Source: Plasmodium relictum (Eukaryota; Apicomplexa; Aconoidasida; Haemosporida; Plasmodiidae). Taken from it: a stretch of DNA of 64,000 nt. Below, piece by piece: positions 1 through 11,159 of the stretch. Position numbers and translations under genes: made by a program. Numbering within the stretch: position 1 is the stretch's first letter; each line of letters begins with the position of its first letter. Under the pieces are notes generated by a model. That model did no database searches, had not been told where the DNA came from, and was given only the letters and a program-made list of their open reading frames with translations. The DNA lies in NCBI RefSeq assembly GCF_900005765.1, contig NC_041687.1, positions 1 through 64,000 of the forward strand, read 5' to 3'.

Positions 1-39
1 AGCATGCTAAGCTAGTTGCTAGTTGTATACGTACAAGTT

Positions 40-565
40 AGCCATGCACTGACGCTAGTCCTATATATATAAAAAAAAAAAAAATAAAAATAAAGTTATT
101 TTTTTTTGTTTGTTTATTTAGATATATATACATCTTTGTAATTTTAAAAAAAAAAAAAAAAATTAAATATATTTTTTTTTTTTTGGGAAGAGTTTTTTGA
201 AAAGAAATGTTATGTTATAATATGTTTTAATTTTTAGTGTAAATAAAAATTAAAATGAATGAATGTTATGTTATGTTATGTTATGTTATGTTTTAATTTT
301 TAGTGTAAATAAAAATTAAAAGAAAGAAATGTTAACTTATTAAAACTTAAGAGATAAGAGAAATATTTATGTATTATTCAATGTATATTTTTGAAATAAC
401 ATTGAATATCATAAAATTTTGACTTAATAAATTGTTATAAATTATTTGTATGTTTTTAATTAAAAGAAGATATTAATTCTTTGTAAATAAAAACTCATTT
501 ATAACTGTTAATAGGTTTATTAAAAGATGCAGTAAAATTTAACTTCAATTAAATATTATGCATCA
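40..565 (+). repeat. Large inverted repeat, left arm
   Basis: This arm matches, as reverse complement and colinearly, the segment at about 790-1225. Shared landmarks in order are a CATGCACTGAC-GCTAG block, ATACATCTTTGTAATTT followed by a poly-A run, TTGAAATAACATTGAAT near 390, a TTGTTATAAATT block near 430, and TTCTTTGTAAATAA near 480. Many substitutions and small indels separate the arms, so the duplication is old. The outer limits are approximate. Confidence 0.7.
205..320 (+). repeat. Tandem duplication with TTATG pentamers
   Basis: A unit of about 50-60 bp occurs twice in direct orientation (about 205-254 and 260-320). Each copy starts with AATGTTATG and ends with TTTTAATTTTTAGTGTAAAT plus an AAAAATTAAAA tail. 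The second copy has expanded its TTATG pentamer to five units, consistent with slippage. Confidence 0.75.
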
Positions 566-631
566 TAAGAAAACTGTATATATATATATAATAAAAACGA
601 ATATATATATATAAACGTATACTTAGTTATA

Positions 632-698
632 CATGCTCTTTATTAATTTGTTTGTTTAATACTCTAGCAAAGTCATTAAACGGGCAATTAATAAATCA
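632..698 (+). repeat. Hairpin element family 1, copy A
   Basis: The termini GCTCTTTATTAATTTG and CAATTAATAAATCA are complementary. The inner segments GTTTAAT and ATTAAAC also pair, and three T-G oppositions between them would be G-U wobbles in RNA. The result is a nearly continuous stem of about 21 bp with one bulged base and a loop of about 14 nt. Confidence 0.6.
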
Positions 699-788
699 GT
701 GTACTACAAAAATTATAATATTCTCTATTACTTAGTCAGTGCATGGGTACTTATAGATACACGTACAGTAACCTAGCATTTTGTACTG

Positions 789-820
789 AAAAAAGTTAAT
801 AATAACCTTTATTAACCAAA
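789..820 (+). repeat. Hairpin motif family 2, copy
   Basis: The sequence is an A-run, then GTTAATAATAACC, then TTTATTAACC. The GTTAATAA and TTATTAAC halves are complementary and give a short stem-loop. It lies about 90 bp downstream of family 1 copy A. Confidence 0.45.
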
Positions 821-1225
821 TATATAATATTTAATTTGAATTAAACAATTATGTGTTGCTTAACGGACATATGTTTATCTTTATAAATGTATCCTTATTT
901 ACAAAGAATAAGTATATTCTATTAACTAAAAATATACACAAAATTTATAACAAATAACAAAAATTAAACTCTATGCTATTCAATGTTATTTCAAAATATA
1001 CATATCGAATACAACATAAACACTATATTGTTTATACATTAATTTTTATCTTTAAATTAAAAATTAATAATCTTTCAACTCAAAACATTAACTTTCCAAA
1101 AAAAAATTTTTAAAAATCTTTTTTTTTTTTTTTTAAATTACAAAGATGTATAAAAATAAAATAAACAAAAAAAATATAGTATATATATTTTTTTTTTTTT
1201 GTAACTAGCATCAGCGCATGACTGA
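790..1225 (-). repeat. Large inverted repeat, right arm
   Basis: This is the reverse-complement partner of 40-565. Read on the minus strand it shows the same block order: CATGCGCTGATGCTAG, ATACATCTTTGTAATTT plus poly-A, TTGAAATAACATTGAAT, TTGTTATAAATTT and TTCTTTGTAAATAAG. About 220 bp of spacer separates the arms, and family 1 hairpin copy A lies in it. Confidence 0.7.
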
Positions 1226-1300
1226 CTTCTATTTCCCTAATTAGTAAGCTAATTTTATATTACAAAAGATTAACGTTTTTTTATTAACCAACAATATAAG

Positions 1301-1364
1301 TGATTTATTAATTGGATATTCAAAGACTCGAATAAAAGAATGAATATCCAAGTTAATAAAGAGC
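1301..1364 (-). repeat. Hairpin element family 1, copy B (inverted)
   Basis: This copy is in the opposite orientation. On the plus strand it begins TGATTTATTAATTGG and ends CCAAGTTAATAAAGAGCA. The inner arms GGATATTC and GAATATCC are perfect complements but differ in sequence from the inner arms of copies A and C, so pairing is kept while sequence changes. One base is bulged, and the loop is about 20 nt. Confidence 0.6.
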
Positions 1365-1674
1365 AAATTTTAGGATTCCTTTATAATTTTGTATTATAGA
1401 CTTTATTTATATTACAAAATTAATTAAATCACTAAGATTTTAAAAATCTATAAAGGTTCAAAAAAAATAAAAGCAATCCACTTGCTAACCTTTCATTCAA
1501 AATCTTTTCCAAAAAAAAATCTTTTTTTTTTTTTTTTTAAAAAAAAAATCCCCAAAAAAAAATAATAATAATAATAAAAAATTTTAAAAAAATATATATA
1601 TATAAATTAAATAAAAAAAATAAAACATGCAAAAAAAAATAAAAATAAAAAAAAAAAAGACATAATTATAACCG

Positions 1675-1709
1675 AGTGTGTCTTAAAAAAAAATATAATT
1701 AGACACACT
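1675..1709. repeat. Short perfect hairpin (9-bp arms)
   Basis: AGTGTGTCT at 1675-1683 is the exact reverse complement of AGACACACT at 1701-1709, with a 17-nt A-rich loop. The arms are unusually GC-rich for this region. The flank continues into GCTAGCC- and GCATGC-type words like those at the left end of the window. Confidence 0.6.
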
Positions 1710-2206
1710 AGGCTAGCCAAGGTTCTAATAGCTAACATTTTTTAGCATGCAATATTTTTCCTAAAGGAGACATAATTATTAAAATTTTAAATAATTAAAA
1801 TGCATATTAATTAAGGGCAATGGATTTATTCATTGACCAATAAGGCATAGTTATTCATACAGAAAATAGAAAATTAGTAATTCATATTTGCTAGTCCTAG
1901 TAAAAAAAAAAAAGATTTTTTTTTCTTTTTGATCATTATTATTCAATATTTTAATTTTTAAAAGATTTTATAAAATAGTTTTGAGTAAAATTTTTATTTT
2001 CAAATCAAATTAATTTAAAAAAAAAAAAAAATTGAATTAAAAATTTGAAAGAAAAACAAAAAAAAATACTCTTTTTATTTGCATCTAAATCCTTATATGC
2101 TTTAAAAGACTGTAAGCAACTAAAATTTAATTATGGTAAATTAAAATGAACACTTTATACACAAGTATATTCTTATAATAATTAAAATCAGTAGAAATAT
2201 CTCTAA

Positions 2207-2272
2207 ATGCTCTTTATTAATTTGTTTGTATAATACTATAGAAAATTCATTGAATGAGCAATTAATAAATCA
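2207..2272 (+). repeat. Hairpin element family 1, copy C
   Basis: It starts ATGCTCTTTATTAATTTG and ends GCAATTAATAAATCA, nearly identical to copy A at both ends. The inner stem is weaker, with several G-U type oppositions and one mismatch. The loop differs from that of copy A. Confidence 0.6.
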
Positions 2273-2672
2273 CCAAAGCTCAAAATTTTAACGCTCATTA
2301 ACAATAAATGTATCCTAAAAAAAAATTATATATATTTTAAAATATCTTATATAAATAATTAAATATGTAGGTATATTAAATTTATATCCTATTAATATTC
2401 AAAGGGGTTGATAACTCTATTTATTCACTATACATTAATATTAATATAAACCTCTTTACACACTTTTTACTTTGTATGTTCCTCATTTTATAAGATTCAT
2501 TGAAAAGGATATTAATAGCTCTGTATCTAAAAAGGTAATAATATTATTTTTTGACAAATAATACATTAACTATTTTATAAGAGAAATTTATCTAATTTAT
2601 TACTATTTCTACTTATTTTTATAAAAACTTAAATCTTCAACATCAAAACCTTCTATTATATAAAAAATATTT

Positions 2673-2719
2673 TTTTTCTACGAATATATTTTATAGATAA
2701 TTATAAATTCGTAGAAAAA
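2673..2719. repeat. Perfect 13-bp palindrome with 21-nt loop
   Basis: TTTTTCTACGAAT at 2673-2685 and ATTCGTAGAAAAA at 2707-2719 are exact reverse complements. The mixed-base core CTACGAAT makes chance less likely than for an A/T-only palindrome. Confidence 0.7.
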
Positions 2720-2987
2720 GATAATAATTTATCAAAAATTAATTTTCATCATTGATCAATATTATTCATAATAAAAATTCATAGAATAATTAAAAAAAAT
2801 TAAAAAAAAAAAAATATAGTCTTGAACAAATATTATATCACAAAAAAAAAAAAAAATTCTCTCTTTTTTTTATTAGTGCACATAATATTATGTGTAGTAA
2901 TATTTTTAAGTGTATATTTAAGGCATTTTCTTAGATATTTTGAGTGTAAAGCCAATTCCTATCTATATATTACCAATTCGAGAATTT

Positions 2988-3020
2988 AAAAAGGTTAATA
3001 ATACTCTTTATAAAGCAATA
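2988..3020 (+). repeat. Hairpin motif family 2, copy
   Basis: AAAAAGGTTAATAATACTC is followed by TTTATAAAGCAATA. It matches the 789 and 12484 copies across about 30 bp, but its 3' arm is degraded. Confidence 0.4.
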
Positions 3021-4384
3021 TGTTAAATTATCCATAATTAATTTTTGTAATATTGAAGTTTCTTAACTCATACAAAAAATAATTATAATTGCTCTTTATT
3101 GATCAAAAATCTTCTATTTCTTAAAAAATATTTTTATTTGAATATTAAACTATTAGGTTTTATTATCAGAAACCTTGCTTATTATAAAAAAAAATAATAA
3201 AAAAAGTAATATGCTTAAAGTTGAAAAAAAAACTTTAATAACCTTTTAAGAAATATAGAATTTTTATATTTTAATTTCATTATCTTAAATTTGGTATAGT
3301 AAAGACACTAAAAGGAAAATAGCATCTTTCTTTATTTTTTTTTTTCTTATATTCTTTAAGTAGTTCTTCAAAATAATTTTTTCACTTTTTAATTTTATTA
3401 TTGAAATTTTTAACTTATTTTTCTTTAACTTTAATGTATCAGATGATTTTATATTTTCAAATAAAAATATTAACACTTTTATATTACCACTAAACATTAC
3501 ATAGACATTAAAATGAAATGAAAAATTATTTATATAAAGTATAAATATTTCTATATATCTAAGATAATTCAAACATAAAACTTAAAGTTTTCATAAAATT
3601 TCATCGTTATATATTTATATAAATATACCAACCAGTTAAAATTAAAAAATGAAATAATTTTTTTCTAAAATTTTTTTTGATCTTAAGACAAAATTTTAAA
3701 CATATTAAAAAAATTAGCTTCTCAACTAAAAATAATTGTCTTAAAAGAAAAATTTATGTCTATTTTTAAAATAAAAAAACCCTCAGAATTATTTTTTTAA
3801 ATTACAAAATTTTAATCATATATTTCACATAAAGTAAAAGAACTGAAAATATCTGTAAATTGTATAAATAAACAAAATGAACACTACATACCTCAATAAA
3901 CATTATTTCAATGTTTCTAAATGTGAAGTTAAAATTGTTTAGAAATTTTAAGATAAAAAAAATTCAAAAAAATATTTTTAACGGAAATTATATATAATTT
4001 TATAAAAAGAAGTAAAATAATTCTGCAATTTTCAATATCTTTTCCAAATTTTTAAGCAACTAATATTTCATAAGAAGAAAAAATAAACACAAAATTAATA
4101 GATATTTTATTTTTTTATCAAAAATTGTGCGAAAATACTTAAAATATATCATTTTTATTTTTATCATACAATTATATTAAATAATTTAATTTTTATTTTA
4201 ATTTTTTTTAAAAATAATTGTATTTTTAAATTTTAATTTCATTTGTATAAAAAATTAATTAAACATTTTTTTTTTGTCCCATATGCAAATTTTTTTTTAA
4301 TTCATAAGTGAACAATATTTAATTAATTAAATGTAGAAAAAAAAATACATTAATTTTATGAAACTTAAATTGATTACTTCTCTA

Positions 4385-4451
4385 CATGTTCTTTATTAAT
4401 TTGACTATTTATAATAATATAAAAGTATTCCATTGTCCAATTAATAAATCA
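4385..4451 (+). repeat. Hairpin element family 1, copy D
   Basis: It starts CATGTTCTTTATTAATTTG and ends CCAATTAATAAATCA. The outer stem is intact. The inner stem keeps a GAC/GTC pairing but is otherwise diverged. Confidence 0.55.
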
Positions 4452-5741
4452 GTATTAGAAGTATCTGCTAATTTACTTATCATAAAGCTACATATTATAG
4501 ATAATTAAACGCCCTTTAAATAATTATATATATAATGTAAAATAAACAAATTTATTTTATATCATAATTTTTCATAATCATGTTTTTCAATATTTTTTGT
4601 TATAAACTATTATCTCCTATCTTTAGACTTAAATCATCTACAAATAAAATCACAAAAAAAAATACTCACCATTGATTTTTTTTTTTTAAGATTCACACAT
4701 TCTATTATAATTATTCATTACATAAATCTTCGTAAGCATGTCTTTAGGAGCACATATTTGTATATCTATCTTTATTTAATAAATCTTGCCATATATGTCT
4801 CTATATACTTAATCTTTTTAATCCTATTAAAATTCCAAAAATGCCAATAATGTCTTATATTAACCAAGTACTAATAGAATTCGTTAGTGTAAATTAGAAA
4901 AATAATTCTTATTCTAATTTTTCAAAAAAGTGTTGTAAAATATTTACCAATGAATAATATACTTCAAGTAATATTTATTTAGTGCTTTATGCTAATAATT
5001 TTTTTTTTTATAATTGTTTAAATTTTAAAAAAAATATTCACATGAAATAAGTAAAAAAGAAATAAATAATTTCATAATAAAATTAGTGAAAAATAAAATA
5101 ATCAAATTATAGAATTTTTTGCTAAAATAAAACAAACGGAATAAAGATATATTTATGTTTGAATTATATAAGTATATGAAGATAATATCGTTATCAATTG
5201 TGCGGTTATAATGTATTGAGTTATTAGATATAAATATGAGTAAATTTAAAAATATTTTATGTACTACTTATATGTTCAGAAAAAATAAATTGGGGCTTTT
5301 TTTGAATAAATTAGAGCAAATTAAGCAAATATATATATGTGTTTTTCATTGGATCATTGATAAAATTATAAAAAAATTAAATAAATGACTATTTATGTAT
5401 TTAAAATAATGAAAAAATTAAAAATTTAAATCGAAATGAAAGTATTGTAACAAGCAGAAATATTAATAAAGTAAAATAATCATTTAATTTAATTTATCAT
5501 TTTGTAGAACTAATAAAAAAATATGCATTTATAGTGTTAATACCAATAGATGTAACTGTATCATAAAATACGAATGAAAAAAATATAGAAAGAGGATATA
5601 ATTGGAATAAGCATTTCTTATAGATATATATATATTTATGTGTATATATTTATCAATGAATAAATAAATAAATATATCGCCTAACAAAAAAAAATAATAA
5701 AGTTATAATCTAAACAAAGAAAAATATATAATATTAGAATT

Positions 5742-5744
5742 GTG

Positions 5745-5775
<31 letters not shown>
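5742..5775. repeat. (AT)n microsatellite
   Basis: An AT dinucleotide array of about 34 bp lies downstream of the SERA gene's 3' end. It is typical of Plasmodium intergenic DNA. Confidence 0.8.
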
Positions 5776-5782
<7 letters not shown>

Positions 5783-5978
5783 GAATGTGTGGAGTAAGAA
5801 TTAGAGAGCAAAAAGAAAATTTTGCAAGTTATTCTTCATTTAATTTTTAATTATTCTTATAATTAAGTATATCTAATTATTCAAGAGATATGTATTTATT
5901 CATGTATCATAAGATTATATTTTTTTTAGGAATTTATGCATCATTGCACAGCTTATAATTTTAACAAATAAAATCAAA

Positions 5979-8900
5979 TTACATTCCACAATAAATACAT
6001 TTGTCATCTGGTGCATATTCTCTTAAGCATTCACCAATTGATGAAAACTCTTTACAATTATTTAAGAACATTTCACAATTTATACGACATAATGAATCAA
6101 ATGCAGGATCCAAAGAAAATGTTCTTAAGCACGAATAAGCCTCTTTATGTTCATCTTTTCCTAAAATAAAAAATAGTAAAAAATAAGCAAATATATAAGA
6201 AATTATAATAGAAATTTAGTTAAATTTTTTTATTTCTTTATAATCAGAGAATTATAGATGTACATACTTTTAGAGATAACAGTTCTTTTGTATTCAACAC
6301 CATCAATTTTAACAGATACATCTGTTTCAAAAGTTTCTTCTTTTTCTTCTGAGTTATCTTTATTTTTTGAGTCTTTTGTTACGTTCTCTTTTAAATTAGG
6401 CTTAGTTTTCGAGTCCGATTTAACATTATCTGAATCAGACGTATGTTCCTTATCCGAATTATCAATTTTAATATTAGGCTTAAATGCTTTATCCTTATCA
6501 CCAGTAGAATCTGATTCATGCATGATATCCAATAAACTAGTATCAAATACATCACTAGCTGTTTTTTCTTGATCTGAAACATTCAACATATCTCCAACTT
6601 CATCTTCATTTTCCCCTGAACTAAGATTTTTTCCTAAAGATTCACTATTATAACGATAATAACGATAATTTCCATTGTATGGATAATATCTTGAGGGATA
6701 TCTATTATAAGGATATGGTCTAATATAGGGGTTAGGTATTGGACGAAATCTGGGCGTAGGCCTAGGTGATGGATAAGGACTAGGCATAGGACTAGGTAAT
6801 GGATATGGATTGGGACTAGGACTTGGATAAGGATTTGGTCTAGGGCTTGGGTATGGACTAGGACTGGGGCTTGGGTATGGACTAGGACTGGGACTTGGGT
6901 ATGGACTAGGACTGGGACTTGGGTATGGACTAGGACTGGGACTTGGGTATGGACTTGGTCTAGGGCTTGGATATGGACTGGGACTTGGACTTGGGTATGG
7001 ACTAGGGCTAGGACTTGGATATGGACTTGGGCTGGGACTTGGGTATGGACTAGGACTAGGACTAGGACTAGGACTAGGACCTGGGTATGGATTTGGTCTG
7101 GGACTTGGAGATGGAGGTTGAGGAGGAGGAGGATAAGGATATGGATTTGGATTTGGTCTAGGATATGGGTTTGGACTAGGACCTGGGTATGGATTTGGTC
7201 TGGGACTTGGAGATGGAGGTTGAGGAGGAGGAGGATAAGGGTATGGATTTGGATTAGGATGATTTCTTCTGTGTGAATCTTTTGAAGCATAATCAATAGG
7301 TAATTGAACATCTATTCTTCTACCTTCCATTCTTAAATTTAAAGGGTAAGCATCAGCTAAAACTCCATTACTACAGCTGGATGGCCCATACATATCAATT
7401 CTAAAATTTCCATCATCTCCCCAATTTTGTCCCCAACTGTTTCTAATTAACCAATAGGAACTTTGCCTTCCTCCATATCCAGTGTAATTTCCATATCCTA
7501 TCAATGTTAATGCATGTTCTGGTGTTCCATATTCACAATTCATCATAGGACGAGATCCATCATGGTTATAACTTACTTTTCCAGATACACGCATCGTTAC
7601 AAATATAGCACCTTGTCTCATAACTAAATCCTTTAATATATTTATTAAGTCCTGCGTCCTATTACTTTGTGCATATTCTCTGAAACTTATTTTCCAAAAT
7701 CCATGATATGTATAACCATAATTTCCAGTATTTAACAATGTAACCCTTTCCCATATATTTGGCCACGATGGATCAACACTAGGGCATTGAGGTACATTCA
7801 ATGGCGGAAAGTAGGGAACATTAGTGGACGTTGGTAATGTTCCTGTGCGTTCTAATACTTTTAAAAATTGTACTATATGTCCTCCTTCATTGCATGCTGA
7901 AGAGGTATAACTTGGATAATAACTACGTCTAGATCCTCCTCCAAAAAATTTGCTTTTACATAATGTCGTGTATTTAACTGAAGGTTCAGCAAATCCTAAA
8001 CCTGATCTACATCTATAAGCTGATACAACAGTAGAAGCAGCAAATGCCCAACAATTACCACTGAAAACATACAAAAAATATTAAATAAAAGATATATATA
8101 TATATATATATATGTATATAAGTAGATGAGTACATAAAAATTTATATATTTTTTTTACCAAGATTTTTGATTTAAAACTCTAATATTGTATTCACATTCA
8201 CTTGGATCATCAAATCTGTTACAGTGTTCTTTAGTACATTTTGAATTATTGTCAGTAAAATTATTCTTTAAATTATGATCTTCATATGATTCAAGAAGTT
8301 CATTATGACTTAAAACTCCAGAAGAAGGGATATCAAGATCTGCTAAACCTAATCTGTCAGTTACCCATTCATCGGGATTTTTTAGACATAAAGCAGGATG
8401 ACTTAGTAGTTTTTTTACTTTTTCCATATCTACATTATCAGTTGTAAATTTACTAATAACATCTTTGATATGCTCCTGCACCATTTCAACTGGTGCTTGT
8501 TCATGTAATTTTGCATTTTCATATGTATCATGAAAATTAACATAAAGACATAATTGTCTAATCTTTTTTTTTTTTAATTCAATGTCTTTTTCTTCTTCTT
8601 CTGTGGATTGTCCTAATACCTCCTTAGAAAAATCAACTATATCTTCAACTAAACTATTGAAATTTTCCTCTTTCAAATAATCCTTCAATGAAAAAAATAT
8701 AAAAATAATACATTATTATTACATATGACAAATTAATTAAAAAAAATGTATTATGCTCATGATGTTATAACTATTTTAAATAAAAATAAAAGTTAAAAAT
8801 GACATATGTTTATATATATGAGAATGTTTATATTTATTCATCTTTATTAATTTTTTTTTTTTTACTTCTTCGTGCAATTCAACAAATGCCTCAATTTCAC

Positions 8901-9303
8901 TTTTACTCATTAAAATTTCCTCTGAAAATAAATAAGAAAAAAAATTACATAATTGAATATAAAAAATACAATAAATGAATACGCTCAATTATTTTTTTCT
9001 ATAATACTTGAATATTCTAAACAAGGCAGAATATTATGATGCTTCTCTTCACAAGACACACATTTTGCAATTTCTGAAGTTCCAGATAAAAAGCAACTTC
9101 TCACAATTTGATGGCATATTTGGCAGTGATTTGTATCACTACAAGTGATTACTAAACTTGATTTTGCTGTAAGGAGAAAATACATGTATATAAATGTAAT
9201 AATGTCTAAATAAAATAGGATAATAAAAATATATATTACCTTTTTTTGCTATAAAAATAAGAAAAAGAAATAATATATAATTTATAATTTTGATTTTTTC
9301 CAT
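5979..9303 (-). CDS. SERA-family secreted papain-like cysteine protease
   Basis: I predict six exons: 9303-9240, 9166-9008, 8921-8866, 8682-8159, 8060-6268 and 6160-5979. Phases agree at every junction, giving 925 residues. Residues 1-21 form a hydrophobic signal peptide. Residues 28-72 carry CxxC-type cysteine pairs, and about 94-265 resemble the SERA prodomain. The papain-like domain spans about 268-515, with Cys271 (NQKSCGNCWAF), His450 (EHALTLIGYG) and Asn475 (RNSWGQNWG). Residues 535-723 are Pro-Tyr-Pro-Ser repeats, followed by an acidic Ser/Asp stretch. The last exon is a Cys-rich tail ending CIYCGM, as in SERA C-termini. Catalytic Cys is present, unlike the serine-type SERAs (such as SERA5). 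SERA proteases act in the parasitophorous vacuole during egress; which SERA subgroup this is cannot be settled here. Family assignment is firm and exon ends are predicted. Confidence 0.88.
6730..7258 (-). repeat. Pro-rich coding minisatellite in the SERA gene
   Basis: On the coding strand this is a tandem array of units translating as PYPSPSPSP, with PNP, PRP and PGP variants. It is much richer in G+C than the surrounding DNA. A segment encoding PYPPPPQPPSPSPRPNPYPG occurs twice (about 7079-7140 and 7189-7250), showing a recent internal duplication. Copy number probably varies between strains (inference). Confidence 0.85.
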
Positions 9304-11159
9304 TTTCCCTTAATATGCGAGACATATTTTAAATTTCTTGTAATTTTTTATTTTTATTAAATAATCTTATTTTATCTATGTAAAAATAATATTTATATTA
9401 TATCAAAAGGTTCATATGTATTATCTTCTTTTTTTTTAAACGAGATTGTGCTAATCATTAAGCATAAAAAAAATTTATTAACAAAAGATAATTTAACTTA
9501 AATTATGACACTTAAAAAAAAAAACAAAAAAAATTTATAAGATATAAGAAAAATTTTAAAAAAATAACAGAAAAAAATTTTTAAAACAAACGATTAAAGT
9601 TGTTTTTTTTAAAGAACAAAAAATTTTTAAAGTAGAAAAAATTTTTTTTTTATGGAAAGTAGAAAAAAAATTTTTAATATATCAAAAAATGATTTTTAAA
9701 AAAAGTAAAAAAAAATTTTAAAATAAAAAAAAAATTCTTTCAAATATTATTTTAATTAAACAAAACAAATTTTCTTTTTTAAAAAATCCAAGAATAAAAA
9801 AAATGTGTTATACATCTTTACAACTTAAGTAGATTCAGTTTTTTTGCATTTTTACAGTGTAACAACCATCACATGCAAAAAATAAAAAAGTTTCATGAAA
9901 TATATACACAATGGTTAAATAATTTAACTAATTTTAAAAGTTAATAAGAACCTATATAATGTCTATGACTTGTTTTAATCTTTTTTTATGATTCCACAAA
10001 TATATAGATATGAGTACTATGTTGTCAATGCTATATGATTAATTTAAATTTCATGTTCTTTTACAAATGATGAAAAAAAATGTAAATATATATTTTTCAT
10101 TAATTTTTTCCCCTTAATACATGTAACACATAGCTACATTAAAATTTTAAAAGCAAAAATAGGCAACTATTTTAAAAGACTAATTAAGACTTTTTCAAAA
10201 ATTTTTTATTTTTTTTAATATTAATAAAAAATATTTTTGTACTTTTTAAAATTTTATCTCCAAAATAATTCCCATATATGAATCTTCAATGCTGAATGTA
10301 ATATATATGACGAAAATTTAATAAAAAAAAAATTTTGGCTTTTCAAAGAAAAAACATGTTTGTCCAATGATTTGCATGCATGATTTATTCTATTATATAT
10401 AAAAGCAATTTTAATAAATCATTACTAGTTTATAATTTATCTTCTTTTTTATTTATTTAATATTAATTAAGAAAAAGAAGGAAAGTTATTTTTACGATCT
10501 ATCTCCAAATTTTTTTTGCTTCAGTAAAATTTTAGTAAAACTCCTGCGACAAATTTAAACAGTGTTTAGCTTGATGAATATAAGATAATTTAAATATGTC
10601 TCTTCCTTTTTATAACTTAATTTTTTAATATTTATTCTATTTTATTACTTCTAAAAAAAATAAGGAAAAGAAAACGAAAAAGCATGTAAAAACAACCAAA
10701 ATTAAACTGCCTTTAAAAAATAAAAACAATCTGCCTTATATACACTTGTATATATTTTTTTTAATATCACTACTATGTATAAAAAAATTTTTTTAATATA
10801 AAAGAATAAATAACATTTATAATATGAAATAATATATTTCCAATAGCATAATGTTAAACAAATTATATATTGAATGATTTATTTTATTAAAATATAAAAG
10901 TGAATTATGTATTTATTATTTTTTTAAAATATTTATTATTTTTAAAATATTCAAAAATTTTTACTTTTAGTTAATTTAATGTTATTGATTTAAAATATCT
11001 CCAAAAACAGAGGATGTATCTATGTTTGTTATTCATTTTAATTACATATATATTAAAATGAACAGTAATTTTAATAAAGCAGAATTAGCATAATTTTTTT
11101 TATATAATTTTTTGGAATTACGTAGAAACAATTTGGAATAAGAATATAAATATATTATA

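Larger units (their letters stand above)
1..5978. other. Gene-free subtelomere-like region
   Basis: No convincing coding sequence is visible. Open frames are short and consist of low-complexity Phe/Ile/Lys. The region contains a large diverged inverted duplication at its left end, a local tandem duplication, perfect short palindromes and several recurring hairpin sequences listed separately. The first 60 bases and the stretch near 1200-1230 are less AT-rich than the rest and share words such as CATGCACTGAC and GCTAG. No telomere hexamer or heptamer array was seen, so this is interior subtelomere or a trimmed end. Confidence 0.7.

Noticed and set aside
1-1300. Telomere or telomere-associated tandem repeat
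   Set aside because: No TTYAGGG-type heptamers or regular tandem array was found; only an inverted duplication and short repeats.
3285-3572. 95-codon minus-strand frame in the left region
   Set aside because: Only Phe/Ile/Lys-type low complexity, no leader plus domain, no splice partner; probably chance in A/T-rich DNA.
6634-7311. 225-codon minus-strand frame rich in His, Leu, Ile and Gln-Val
   Set aside because: It is another frame of the Pro-repeat minisatellite within the SERA gene and lacks any domain.
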